From assembly GCA_029891345.1 (NCBI GenBank), contig CM057009.1, positions 213,348,120-213,412,119 of the forward strand: a DNA stretch of 64,000 bases. Reading direction: 5' to 3'. Both the position numbers and the translations under genes were made by a program. Of the stretch, positions 12,437 through 23,955 are shown piece after piece. This DNA is from Dryococelus australis. Its lineage: Eukaryota; Arthropoda; Insecta; Phasmatodea; Phasmatidae. Under the pieces are notes generated by a model. It searched no databases. It saw only the letters and a list, made by a program, of their open reading frames with translations, and was not told the origin of the DNA. How positions within the stretch are numbered: the first letter of the stretch is position 1; each line of letters begins with the position of its first letter.

Positions 12437-12454
12437 TGCCAAAAATAATGTCCA

Positions 12455-12799
12455 TTTTCCAATATCGATATTGAAAAATATGTAAAAAAAATTAAATATT
12501 AGAAATTTCAGAAATATTTATATGATTGACGAACTACCCAAAATATGCTCAAAAATGATTGTCCTGATGTTAATTTTGATATTTCAACCTACCCTGGCAC
12601 TCATTGGGTTTGCTATTTTAAAGAAAATAATAATGTTTATTATTTTGATTTATTTGGTGACAATATTCCATGTGATTAAATTAATTATTTCAAAAACAAT
12701 ATTGTTTATTACAATGACGATCGAGTTCAGAATTTTAATTCATTTTTCTGTGGACATTTACGTTTAATTGTTTTACACCTTTTTTTCTACAGAATTTAG
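12455..12799 (+). pseudogene. Adenain-like cysteine protease of Polinton 1
   Basis: The coding frame is not the ATG frame starting at 12522 but the next one. After stops near 12492 and 12527 it reads through GTHWVCYF (catalytic His), YYFDLFGD (catalytic Asp), a conserved RVQ-type Gln region and FFCGHL (nucleophile Cys), with one internal stop near 12678. This His-Asp-Gln-Cys order is that of adenovirus-type (C5/ULP-like) proteases used by Polintons to process capsid proteins. An NIDIEKY word at its start fits the family. Confidence 0.8.
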
Positions 12800-12889
12800 G
12801 TTTAGCGATATAATTTCTATGTTATTATATGACAGATATATTTGGGAAACAATTGATCGAATTTTAAATATAAACTTTGATAATATTGC

Positions 12890-13563
12890 TGAAGATTAAA
12901 AAACATATGCAGAATCGAAATGCAATTCGAGTGTTTCTTCTATACAAAGTGAGTTAAGTACTTGTTTTGGTTTTACAAATTCGTATGTTTCTTTTCTGGG
13001 GCGAAGAATATATAGGCGAACCTGTAGATAAAAAAAGATGCCATCAATAATATACATAAACAGTAGATTATGCATAAAAAATTATGTTGATTCAAAGTAT
13101 AAAACCATTGTTGCTGATTATGCTCTAAAAGAATATATATTTACAATTAAATGACACTGTTGCTGGTTATATAAAACGAATAAATAATGCAAAACAGGCA
13201 TTAAAAACAGATGTAGAATCAAAATATAAAACTATTGTAGCTGATTATGCATTAAAAAATTATGTCGAATCAAAATACAACAATAGTGTTTCTGATTTAA
13301 AAACATATATAGAATCAAAATATAATACCATATTTTCTGCTTTACGAGATCAAATAAGTAATTTTTTTTACAACAGACTATGTTTCTATTCAAAATCGTT
13401 GAATTAATAATATGGCTGATCCTATCGGTGGAAAAGATGCCGTCAACAAAATATATCTCTATAAAGAAATAACCGATCAATTGCAAGATTTCAACAAAGT
13501 AATTTTGAATTATTGCCATACACTTGTTGAATTGAAAGTTGAAAAAAACCAAAGAAGATTCTG
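12890..13563 (+). pseudogene. Repeat-containing fibre-like protein of Polinton 1
   Basis: Across frame breaks the + strand encodes recurring units of about 20-25 residues built on SKYKTIVADYALKNYVE; similar units start near 13078, 13211, 13267 and 13311. A segment reading GGKDAVNKIYLYKEITDQL follows at 13421-13480. The repeats look like a helical or coiled shaft. No known domain is recognised; a virion fibre/attachment role is inferred only from repetitiveness and position after the protease. Confidence 0.45.
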
Positions 13564-13635
13564 ATTAAGAATGAGATGTTACATTACAAAATTTAAACCA
13601 ATCTCATATTTTTTTTACATGCATAACGGACTAAA

Positions 13636-13833
13636 ATGACTAATATTTTTCACTTTGATAATAACCAAATTTTCTTTACTTTTTTTTTAATGGATTGTAC
13701 TGTTTATAAAATAGTTATGTGTATTCTAATGTTTGATAATAATTTGGATGTTTTCAAGAGTAACGCAAAAATAGATCACAGCAAGTCCTTTGATGTTAGC
13801 AAAGTTGATAATTCAACTTTTAAAATAAAATAA
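13636..13833 (+). CDS. Unknown small Polinton 1 open frame
   Basis: The C-terminal half (FKSNAKIDHSKSFDVSKV...) is hydrophilic and beta-like. It may be the distal part of the preceding repeat protein after a frameshift. No domain recognised. Confidence 0.3.
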   Translation: MTNIFHFDNNQIFFTFFLMDCTVYKIVMCILMFDNNLDVFKSNAKIDHSKSFDVSKVDNSTFKIK

Positions 13834-14079
13834 AACATCTCTCTATGCTGATGGAGAGGTTGTTGCAATAGGAACATTCGTGAAATATAAAGATTAACTC
13901 TGTATATATAATAATAATTATTATTAAATGGAGACGATTACATATTGGCAGCTTCAGCTGCCTAACACATGGTGTTTGAAGTGCATGAAAGTCACTAAAA
14001 ATAATAATATAAAAATGAGAATACAGCAAATGGGCGATTAGTCCAGAAAGTATATGCTCGTTGTTCAATTCTAAAAAAT

Positions 14080-15039
14080 AAAATTTCTTAAAAAAAATAA
14101 AACTGCTCAATGTAAGAGAAGGAATAATCAATGAAATATATAAACCAGCACGAAAAAATTTTCCAAGAGGAAAAGTTATCTTGTATGGCATTGATGATTT
14201 GTAACAAATTGATCTTGTAGAAATGGATACTGGAAATTTAAAAGGGGTATCTCGCATAAATAACGGCTATAAATATATTATGACAATTATTGATGTTTTA
14301 TCAAAGTTTGCATTTGCTATATCAATCAAAGATAATACATAAAAAAATATAGCAAATGCTTTACAAAATATTTTGATGAAAAGAAAACCAAATAATTTAT
14401 AAAACGACAATGGCTTAGAATTTTATAATAAAATATTTGAAGAATTTATAGAAAAGTGTAATATATTTTTATTTTATTTTATGAACTAAAAGGCAGTGTT
14501 TTTGAAAAATTTCATCGAACATTAAAAAATATATTGTGGAAAAAAAATTTGCTTTGAATAGCAACTACACCTGGATATATATAGGATGAATTAGTGAAAC
14601 ACTACAACACAGAGCACAGCACTATTGGTATGAAGTCGATTGAAGTCAATAAAAAAAAATTGAAAAAGCAACAGCTAAAGCAGTTTATGCTGCGCAAAAG
14701 TTATTGCAAACATATTTTGTGATTACTAAACCAAATGTTAAGTTAGAGATGTTTTATCATGTGAACAAACTGAAGAAATTTTTTGCAAAAGGTAATAATA
14801 TTAATTTGTCAACAGAATTGCTTACAATGTGTAAAGTTTAAAATTTTAATGTGCCAACTTACAAATTAAATGGTATTAATGGAGAAGAAATACTGGGTAG
14901 TTTTTATAAATATGAAATTATGATAACAATGAATATTTGGTTGAAAAATTTTAAAATAAAGGATCAAAAGGTATTTGTAAATTGGTTGGGTTTTGATAAC
15001 TCGCGTAGTTCATGAATTAATAAAACAGATGTTTTGTAA
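14080..15039 (+). pseudogene. Polinton-type retroviral-like integrase with chromodomain-like end
   Basis: The region reads KPARKNFPRGKV, then IDDL-stop-QIDLVEMDTG (first catalytic Asp), YIMTIIDVLSKFAFA, then NDNGLEFYN (second Asp) and FEKFHRTLKN (catalytic Glu), giving the D,D(35)E core of Polinton integrases. The C-terminal part ends in VFVNWLGFDNSRSS and INKTDVL, the chromodomain-like tail seen in arthropod Polintons. Stops near 14201, 14338 and 14399, plus frame breaks around 14490, disable it. Its role in an active element is insertion with 6-bp target duplication. Confidence 0.88.
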
Positions 15040-15282
15040 ATAAAACTAATTAGTTTCTTACTCAATATGATAAAAATTATTTATATCATTAATTAATTGC
15101 TGTTCAGTATAGTTATTTCTACCAATGTTAAAATAGCTGCGATAACACTCAATGTTGCCATTAATGGTTTCTTTCATTCTTTGATATAAATTGATAGAAT
15201 ATGGATTATATTCAAATCTCAATTATATTTCACAGTTTGTATGTATATCTTCGATTCTTTGCAACTGTTTTCGAAGGTTTCT

Positions 15283-15977
15283 TCATTGGATTCTAATCAC
15301 ATAATAATCATATTCACAAACATTATCGAACAATTTTAGAAGAATAAAGATTGGATTAAAATTTGGATCTTGTGTTTGCGGTACACCATAAGGGGCCATA
15401 TCTCTAATTACCTCATTTCTGCGATTTATTCTATCTACGACTCTATGAACGGTTTCTGTTAAATTTTCAATAATTTTATGTCTAATTTTATTTATATATT
15501 TTAAATGATTTACTTCAACTTCTATAATTTTTATCCGCTGGTCTTTTAACTCATTCATTTTTTAAATGTTGTTATTTGACCTCTGAATAAATGCACTACA
15601 TCTTTTTGAATATTATATTCACCATATTTTCCAATTGCTGGTAAAACTTCTTTAGTCACACACATAGTAAATTTTGCAGCTAGAGGCATATTTGATCTAA
15701 ATATTAACTTATACAGAGCTGATTTATTGATAAATAAAGCATTTGGTTGCATACTTAAAGGTGTCCCTATTTTAGGGATGCCCCTGAATGCAGTAAATTT
15801 CTTTTTGTCATCATTATCAACAATATAGTATAAAGCATGTTGTGGGTTTCTGTATTCCAAAAGCCTAGTGACATCAGCTCCTCTAAACCAAGGATTATTT
15901 TCCTCATCAATTATTGTAACAACCTCGTCACCATTGTAAGTAAGTTTGTTGTTGTTTATGTCTAGAGTTGGCTCCAT
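15283..15977 (-). pseudogene. BRO-N domain protein of Polinton 1
   Basis: The first part (15977-15555) is a BRO N-terminal domain: NNPWFRGADVTRLLEYRNP, later KSALYKLIFRSNMPLA and VTKEVLPAIGKYGEY, which are diagnostic. A second frame (15558-15283) follows with a stop/start overlap (ATGA on the minus strand) and encodes a helix, then NEVIRDMAPYGVPQ and FILLKLFDN, the usual C-terminal region of large-DNA-virus BRO proteins. Most likely it is one gene broken by a single-base shift. BRO proteins of baculoviruses bind DNA and chromatin; the role in Polintons is unknown. Confidence 0.82.
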
Positions 15978-16119
15978 TTTTATTTACGAAACTATGCGCA
16001 AGTGAAACTGGCTAGTTGTAATTAGTCTTTTTATTAATATTCTTTTTTATGAAGAAAACGAATAATTGAAGAAAGTAATATTATGGAATATAGACCAAAT
16101 TCATTGAATTATATAGTTC

Positions 16120-17575
16120 TTAAGGAGTTAAATTTTCTAAGTCATTGACAATATATTTAATTTTATTTGTAATTTCATTATAGGATTCGCACTTTATACC
16201 AAACAATGAAATGCTATTTTTGCCAACTCTTGTCGATTTTTTTTGTAAATTTATTATATTCCATGAAATTTCCATTACTAAAAAAAAAAAAAAAAAATAC
16301 AGCAAACCATTTGTATATCTAAAAGCTGAGTATATCATATTTGGTAAATTAGGAAATTTCTCACTAATTAAACCATGCATTTTGTATTTGGAAATTATGT
16401 TCATCTATTTGAGCATAATATGACTGTTCATAAAATATAAAAGTTTTCCCATAATATGAATTTTAAAAGAGCATTTATTTTATATGTGTCTCTTAATCCA
16501 AATGAAGCAAAGTTTTTTGCATAACCACCAATAAGATTATAACTAGGATAATAAACCATGTAAATTTTTTCGCCAACAAACAGGACCAACTAGCCTGATG
16601 GTGGTTGGAATATAAAAAAAATATTGAAATTACTCAGCAGAAATGGAAACCAATTTCTTAACGAAAATGGTCTATTGATTATTTTCTTGTCTACCAAACT
16701 TTTTGTCCAAAGATTTTTATTGTAAAAAATTACGAGTTCACCATCAATAATTAAAAATGTTTTTTATATAATCATCCTTGCATAAATCAAATGATTGATC
16801 ATAATTAAAATTATTTTGTAGTGGTGGCCAATAAAAGTTTTGAATATTTCGACTATTGTCTGGTTGCAAATCAACCGAATCATTTTTGAGAAAAGTTTAC
16901 ATATTTGCATTTTTATTATTTGTATGTTGAAGACTTAATGCATGGCCAATTTCGTAGATCAAAACCGCCAGTAAATAACTTTTATTTTTTGCCATAATTA
17001 TACAAATATTCCTGCTTATTGATGTAAATTTCAACGAGGCTATTTTGTTTATTTGGAAAATATTCATGAGCCAGCGCACTACCAAATGGATATAATGTGT
17101 AAGGACAAATTCCGCATAGCCTATGATTATTATGTAGGTCTTGTTTATATGATATAAGTATATCTGGAGTATTTGTATCTTAAACAAATTTCAAATTTGT
17201 TTGTTTTTGCCAAATGTTAAAACCCTCTTTCCTAAATTTGTAATTGGTTTATTTGCATATGCAAAATTCCATTTTAATGAGTTTTAGTTCATTTTGCTGT
17301 TGATGAAAGGTCCACAATTATATCATCTTTAACACCACATCTTGGTTTGTTGACTAAATTAAGTGTTTCTTCATTGAGATTATCATCGATTGAAGAGAGG
17401 TTTTTATATTCATGAAATATTCTTAAATAAGTTTCGTACTTTTCAGTATCAATTTTTGAAAGTAAATCTGGATCACCTTCTAGATATCCATATTTATTAA
17501 AAAAGATAATAAAATATTTTGTCTGATTCTCTTTTTTGGACTGTGCAAAAGTTATATCTGTAATCGCAAGAATAA
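16120..17575 (-). pseudogene. Matrix metalloproteinase (pro-domain, matrixin, hemopexin-like) carried by Polinton 1
   Basis: Minus strand. A hydrophobic start (YIIILAITDITFAQS, about 17575) resembles a signal peptide, but no in-frame ATG remains. The pro-domain contains FNKYGYLEGD and NLNEETLNLV, then the cysteine switch PRCGVKD (17345-17325). After a stop the catalytic domain continues in other frames: PDILISYKQ, ALAHEYFPN, LVEIYINKQEY, then the zinc helix EIGHALSLQH (16953-16924). The first His of H-E-x-x-H-x5-H is Tyr here. Bases 16850-16130 encode hemopexin-like blades (ELVIFYNKNLW, EKIYMVYYPSYN, SAFRYTNGLLYFF). Total length, about 480 codons, is normal for a full MMP. It sits between the BRO and ATPase genes, both also minus strand. 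Confidence 0.82.
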
Positions 17576-17626
17576 TTATATAAGTCTTTATTTATATACA
17601 AAAAGTTATAAATATAATAAAAAACT

Positions 17627-18316
17627 TTATTTATTTCTGTACTTACCATCGTTAATTTTTCTATTCATATTTATTGTAATAAAACCATATTTATCCCAAC
17701 ATTAAGCACAAATTTTTAAAATTTTTCACAAGGCATATCTCTGCCAACAAAATCATTATAAATATGCTTTAAGTTAGTATCATCTTGTCTAAATATACAC
17801 AAAAAATTGTGTTGTTTCTTACCAATTGTTTAGGCACTCTGGAATAAGTTTGAGCCAAATAGAAAACATCAATATATTTATGCTGACCTCTAGTAAAATA
17901 TTCACGGACTACATCTCGCTCATCCAATATTACACCATCAAAAATAACTAGAGAATTATTTTCATATTTATATAGTGAAACCATTTCACTATAGCTACTT
18001 TAAAAATAAGCAATTTTTTCATTAAATTTTTTGGATATCACTTCAAAATCGTCTTGTAATTGAATATATTTTGGTTGATTCAAACTTTTAGAGCAAACAA
18101 GTAATTTATATAAATTTAACCACCCCATATAACAAATAAGATTTATAATTAAATTGTTTTTTTTCTGCAATTACTAGGACCAACTATCATACCTCCAATA
18201 TCATCCAGCAAAAGTTTTCAGTTTTTCTCATTCTTAGAAGATTCTTCAGAAATTGATACACCAACACCCCAGTCAACTTTGCACAGAATAGGCTGCTTTG
18301 GCTGTCGCTTTTTCAT
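17627..18316 (-). pseudogene. Polinton packaging ATPase (FtsK/HerA, A32-like)
   Basis: ATG at 18316 begins MKKRQPKQPILCKVDWG. A stop at about 18211 precedes the Walker A region GMIVGPSNCRKKN (18190), where the canonical Gly-Lys-Thr is degraded. The Walker B strand is SLVIFDGVILDERDVV, followed by GQHKYIDVFYLAQTYSRVPKQL (17900-17830), typical of Polinton ATPases. The tail HIYNDFVGRDMPCEKF and YGFITINMNRKINDGKY ends near 17627. About 230 codons is the family's size. Its role is pumping DNA into the capsid. Confidence 0.87.
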
Positions 18317-18479
18317 TAAATTGCAAATAATTGTAGTAATAAATTAATAATACAACTTTGTCTCGACAGCTTCATCAGTCAAATTAAGTTTTCAAGTTAA
18401 CAAACCATAGTTCTATTCTTAAGAAGAAACTTCACTATGGTATAATTTATGAAGATAAATAGATAACATTAATTAGTTT

Positions 18480-19077
18480 TCATGCAAAATTATCAACTCC
18501 AAATATAGACAATACTATAACTTCAATTGAAAAAATTATTCCTGTTGTTGACGAAAATGAAATTATCATAATACTGAGGGTCCAATCCGATGTTGAATCT
18601 TTAAAGGAAACTTTAAATTCAATTGAGCCATTTTTAACCAACAACATTGAGATAACAACAGACAATGTGAAAAATAGAATATCTATCAAAACTAAGATTG
18701 ATATTAAACTTGATGATCATTTATCTGATATTCTTGGCTTTGAAATAAATATGAATATAGAAAAAGATAAAAAAATTTAGGTACTAAATTGCCTAATTTT
18801 TTGTTCATATAAAATAATAATTGTTCATTGTAACTTGGCATATGGCATGTTCATAAAATATTATGAATCTAATCATTTGGAAACTGATACAAATGCTAGT
18901 TTTCCACCAAAAACTATGTTTGGTTATCGAGATTACATTGGCTATGAGTTTCCATATCCAATTTTTTATAGAATATATAATGAACCTTTTAATTATATTG
19001 TCTTAGAAATTAAAGACAAAAATGGAAATTTAATTGTTTTTGATGGTGGTGATATTGATGTTGTTTTGGAAATTTAA
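18480..19077 (+). pseudogene. Second capsid-type protein of Polinton 1
   Basis: One frame (about 18484-18780) reads NIDNTITSIEKIIPVVDENE and later KIDIKLDDHLSDILGF. After a stop, 18835-19077 ends with a segment in which FNYIVLEIKDKNGNLIVFDG is followed by a final beta-strand. The closing pattern (I-x-L-x-I-K-D-x-x-G-x-L-I-x-F-x-G, then a V-x-L-x-I strand) is one I recall from Polinton structural proteins. The assignment is inference. It lies between the ATPase and polymerase genes, on the opposite strand. Confidence 0.45.
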
Positions 19078-19125
19078 GAAGTTTAAAATATTTTACAATT
19101 TTATTAGAAAAATGAATTAAACTTA

Positions 19126-21481
19126 TTATTTTTGATATCCATATGGCAGTGTATCAATTTTATTTTCTAGTATACTTCTCTTGTTATCACAAGGACTCAT
19201 AGCAATTTTTTTAACTTCGACTGTATCTATTTTGTGTTTCTCACTCCTTATCAAATTTACGGTTCTATATTGAATTTTATCATCAAACAAACAATTCTTA
19301 TATCCTTCGAAAACAATTCTCTTATTAACAACACATTTTTTCGCACCTTTAGATATTTTGTTTTCATTATCGCCAACTCTATATGCATACATATATTGTC
19401 CATAAACAACTTCTTTGATTATTTTACCATTACATTCGTCTTTCATTTTTCCTAAAACTTATTTATTTGTGGAATGTTATAGATATTGTTATTTGGATTA
19501 TCAATAGTATCAAATTTTTCTATTATTGACTTCATATCTTCATAAAAATCTTCTGTGTTTATGTTATAAATATAGCTATCAGTATGTTGATAGCATAGTT
19601 TTATTTTATCATAATATTTTGGTTCCATCACATTATAATGGTATTCATACATCAATTCTTTCGATATGTCCAAAATTGACATGCCCACATAAATAGACTT
19701 ATTAAATTTTACATTAGTTTTATTCATGTGAATTGCTGCAAGATTCTCATTACATATGGTACTACTTTTGATATTTGGATTTGCTAATAATATTTCACAT
19801 TTTTCAACATCTGATACTAGTTTTATATCTACTCTGTTTCTTGTATTTTCCATAGTTTTGCCAAACAGAATTATTCATGAGCTTATAACAATCTTTTTCG
19901 AAATCATTTTTAGTATTAGTTCTCATTGCTGTGTTCAAATCTATACACTTTTTTTTAGCCAATCAGACTGATCAAACATTAATATTCTATGTATTTTAGT
20001 GAGTTTTAATCCATTATTTAAATACTGCTTCAAGTTTCGATAGTGAATTACATACTTTTGTTTGTTATCTAAAGTTTTTAATAATTTAGATTGATTTTTC
20101 TTTGGAACTACCTTATTTTTTGGGCAAAATGGAAGATATATATGTAAGCTATGTGGTTCTTGTGGATATTATAAATTAACTTCTAATATATAACCATACT
20201 CAGAATCATTCTCCAAATCTAATATTGTTCACTCCAGTAATCTAAATCATTTAATGCATAGTACACCCACATGAAACCACCATTTGGGAAATGTCGCGAC
20301 ATTACCTAACAATATAAATTATTTGCATCGAGATATGCTAAATAATTTAATTCTTGATTTGGATTAACATCTTCCAAATATTTTTTTATTTGCTTTAACA
20401 CATCGCTTACAACATTGTGATATTCCACCTCGAATTACTATTTCAATCATTAAAATAATATCACAGTTATGTAATAAATATAGTGGTTGTTTAGTCATTT
20501 TTAACATTGCATCCCATGATAAACCTGGTGCTGTAAAATACAATGCAGGGTCTAAATCATATGAATTTATACATGTGTAAAAATTTTTCGAATATATCTG
20601 CTAACAATAATACATCAATTTTTAAATATATATCATTGGATTCGCCAAGATTTTTTTATAGTAAATTGGTTCCATACACATTTTACATGTTCATAATCAT
20701 CATCAGATATACTATTTTCGTTTAATTTGTTAGAAAATTCACTCTTTGGTGGAAGTTAGGTTCCTTCTAATTTCTTCCAACTATCCAAATAATCATAAAG
20801 GTAAACAAGTTTTCTAATAACTAAATCAACTTGATCTTCTGGAAAATGTTTTCGTGTGTGTTTCATTTGATATTTACTTAAATTATAAAACAACTTATCT
20901 AAACTACTGGGCAAAAATTCAAATGTGTCTATAGATCTCATTTCTAAATTTTCTTTGTTTTTCTCAAAACTTATACATTTTTCTACATTATTTGCTATTA
21001 AATTTATACTTTTATCATCATATCCTAACTCTTTAATAAATAAATGTGCATCATACCCAACTAAATTATGGACATAAATTTGAACAAAATTTGGTAATTT
21101 TAATTTTAGATTACAATTATTAGATACTGGATTAATTAATCTTGCACTTATGTGATCAAGATGATATACTTTTTAATTTTCCTCTGTATATTCACACTCG
21201 TATACAGTACATGCTTTTGGTGTCCTATATAATATTTTTTCTTCTTTTGTTAATGAGTGCATTAGTTCAATTTGTGAATATATTTCACCAATTTCTTCTA
21301 CTATGCTTTTTATTGATTGTATAAATATTTTATGAGCAACAGGGCCACCATATACCACTGGTGGTTTACAATCACCATAATTAGATGCAATATAATAACA
21401 AAAACGAGAAGCTTGATTTTCGACTTCTAAACCAGAACTTAAAAAAGTACAATACCCCATCCCCAGAACAGAAGACATCAT
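19126..21481 (-). pseudogene. Protein-primed DNA polymerase B (pPolB) of Polinton 1, truncated at its N-terminus
   Basis: Minus strand, many frame breaks. From upstream: SRFCYYIASNYGDCKPPVVY, a zinc-ribbon-like TPKACTVYECEYTEEN, HNLVGYDAHLFIKELGYD (exonuclease motif region), RSIDTFEFLPSSLDKL, YLDANNLYC (polymerase motif A, 20340-20304), [15 protein letters not shown] (motif B, 19893-19850), YQHTDSYIY (motif C, where Asp-Thr-Asp became His-Thr-Asp, 19595-19567). The C-terminal frame 19446-19126 ends KKIAMSPCDNKRSI...LPYGYQK. The amino-terminal zinc-finger and first exonuclease block are absent because the element breaks off at about 21513. Confidence 0.88.
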
Positions 21482-21513
21482 AAATACACTTCAGAATTAC
21501 AATTACATTTAAT

Positions 21514-22760
21514 GTGTTGACATGTTCAGTGGATTCTATGCAATCCCAATAAGGGAACAAGATAGGGAAAAACTCGCATTAGTGCGGATGGTATCGGTTT
21601 TACTCTCATATGCCAATGGGCTTGGCCACAAGCCCTAACAACTTTCAACATTTGTTAGATATAATGCTAGGGCCACTATGCTGGAACACAACCTTAGCAT
21701 ATATCGATTATATTTTCATTATAGATAACACATTTGCAGAACACCTACACAAAATCATTAAATTCACGAAAGATTACCCAAGTTTAATGTAAAAATTAAC
21801 ACAAAAATGCCACTTTGCAAAAGGGGAAATAAAAATCCTGGGTCACTACATTACAACAGAAGGGATGCGAACAGACCCTGAGAAAATCGAAATCATCAAA
21901 AAGATGGCACCACCCAAGAACATAAAACAATTGCGAACATTTTAGGATAAACTTCTTACTTAAGAAGATATTTATAACCATGCCAAACTCGCCAAACCAC
22001 TCACAGATCTCATAAAAGAATCACAATCATTTCAATGGACACCAGCACAGCAACTGGCATTTGAGAACCTTAAATCAGTTTTACTAGAACCTCCCATCCT
22101 TGCGAAATTCCAGGAAAACAGAAACACAATTCTAGCCTGCAACGCATCACAAAAAACCATAGGTCTCGTCCTTATGAAGGAGAGACCAGGAAGCAAAGAG
22201 CATAGCATTATAGCATTTGCATTAAAAAAAACTATCGCTAAATAAAAAAAATGGTCGGCCATGGAACGTGAGCTGTTGGCCATCAAATATTTCGTTATTT
22301 ATTTTAAACAATACTTTTATGGGAGAAAATTTATTGTTGAAATGGATCATGCCAGCCTACTGTATTTGAAGACGATGTCCGAACACAATGTAAGAATCCA
22401 AAAGTTAGCAATAGCACTTATAGAGTATGATTTTGAAGCAAAAATCATCAAAGGGAATTTAAATACACTCTCTTTTGCAGTGAGTCGAAGCCCAACAACA
22501 GGCAATGCAGAAACTAAGCAAATATCAGTGGAAAACCAACATAACACAATCAAAAAAGAATACATTACATTCACCTCCTTTTACAAAGCTTTTGCAGAAT
22601 CATTATTACAAAATCCAAATAAAGATGGTAAAGTAAAACTAAGTAACGCAAAATACATTATTAACAATTGGCAAGAGATAAAAACTTTTATTAAAACAAA
22701 CATCAGTACAAATGACGAAGCGCACATAGCAAAAATGATTGTAAATTAAGAATATTTCAG
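21514..22760 (+). pseudogene. pol: Endogenous retrovirus reverse transcriptase (C-terminal part) and RNase H
   Basis: RT resumes with MFSGFYAIPIREQDREK (21522), then MPMGLATSPNNFQ (21610), a YIDYIFII block where the catalytic Y-x-D-D second Asp is Tyr, and GHYITTEGMRTDPEKI (21842). RNase H/tether follows: KPLTDLIKESQSFQWT, LACNASQKTIGLVL and MERELLAIKYFVIYFKQY (22261), ending near 22749. Stops occur at 21793, 21943, 21961 and 22243. The amino-terminal RT motifs are missing at the Polinton junction. Confidence 0.85.
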
Positions 22761-23239
22761 TTATGAACCATTGCAAATATCACAACAAACTTTTATAAGG
22801 TAAATCTCTAAATCAATATGAAAGGCCTCAAAACAATATTAAATCTACATGTATTGATCCACATCTCAAATTGCCCAATACTAATTACAGTACACAACTC
22901 TACACCACACTAATACCCCATTTATATCCACGACCAAGAATATGTCACAGTCGAAGAAGACACACATTTGTTACTAGCACCCATTATCCAAACACAAACA
23001 TCTCCATTCTTGGCAGAATATGCAAGGGATCCACATATTACATAACTAAAAACTGACCTTACAGACACACAAAATGCCACACTCAAATACACATGAGTAG
23101 CAAGAAGACACGGCATTACAGGCAACGGGGAAATATATATTAAAGTACACACCCCCACGGGGGAATAACAGTTCATACTTGTACCACAATACTACACCCC
23201 GGAAATTATTACAGTGCACCCCGATGCACTATTAGGGGG

Positions 23240-23955
23240 GGGGGGCATTTGAGACCATTCCCTTATTCCACTCGTGGGGTTTCGATGCCAAAGGTCCCCT
23301 CCAAACAGCGGCGTCAGGCAAAAAATATATCCTCATAATGACAGAGTTTTTTACGTGTTACATAGTTGTTAAACCTGTCAAAGCCATTGAAGCGAAAACC
23401 TGTGCTAAATTCATTAAAGAAGTCATACTTCGGTATGGCTGCCCCAAGTCAATTTTAACTGATCGTGGCACAACCTTTAATAATGATATGATTGCAGAAT
23501 AATTGCAGAAACTACGAATCAAAAAATTACAGACAACAGTGTATAACCCGCCTTGCAATGGGCTAACCGAGCAAGTTGGTAAAATTTTGTCACAACAATT
23601 GACTACCTGTGTGAACGAAGACCATGCACACCGGGACGAATATGTCTCATACATAGTCTTCAATTACAATTTTACAATTAATAAAAGTACAAAAATTTCA
23701 CCATTCTTTCTACTACATGGCATTGAAGCCGTTCAAATACGCCATGTTACAGCTCACACATTTTCGCAGCGAGCTGCTTACTGGTGGGAACAGCTCCAGC
23801 AACCACGTGAACAAGCCCGTGTGAACTTACTCGCTTCACAGGAACAACAGAAAAAAATTTTCAACAGAAAATTTGGACCCGACGACCTTAACATCGGGCA
23901 ATTCGTATGGTTTTTTAACCATACGAATTGCCCGATACAAGCCATAAAGCCCTAA
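23240..23955 (+). pseudogene. pol: Endogenous retrovirus integrase
   Basis: Reads KKYILIMTEFFTCYIVVKP (first catalytic Asp replaced by Glu), YGCPKSILTDRGTTFNND (second Asp at ILTDRG), and, after a stop near 23502, YNPPCNGLTEQVGKIL (catalytic Glu in the T-E-x-x position). A C-terminal GPY-like segment follows to 23955. Between 22760 and 23240 the expected HHCC domain is not readable. Spacing and motifs are Ty3/gypsy type. Confidence 0.85.

Larger units (their letters stand above)
8690..21513. mobile_element. Polinton/Maverick 1 inserted in the retroviral RT gene
   Basis: A block of about 12.8 kb, much more AT-rich than the retrovirus, with the Polinton gene set: pPolB, retroviral-type integrase, FtsK/HerA-type ATPase, adenain-like protease and capsid-type genes. 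The left end (8690-8960) has repeated CCAAAATCAAGC-type words like the terminal repeat of Polinton 2. The right end stops inside the polymerase N-terminal region with no matching inverted repeat, so that terminus and roughly 60 codons of RT were lost. Boundaries are approximate (+/-20 bp). Confidence 0.85.

Noticed and set aside
12522-12767. Hydrophobic open frame that looks like a membrane protein
   Set aside because: It is the wrong frame of the adenain-like protease; the neighbouring frame carries the His, Asp and Cys motifs.
21480-21520. Right terminal inverted repeat of Polinton 1
   Set aside because: Compared with 8690-8960 there is no inverted similarity; the polymerase simply breaks off and the retroviral RT resumes.
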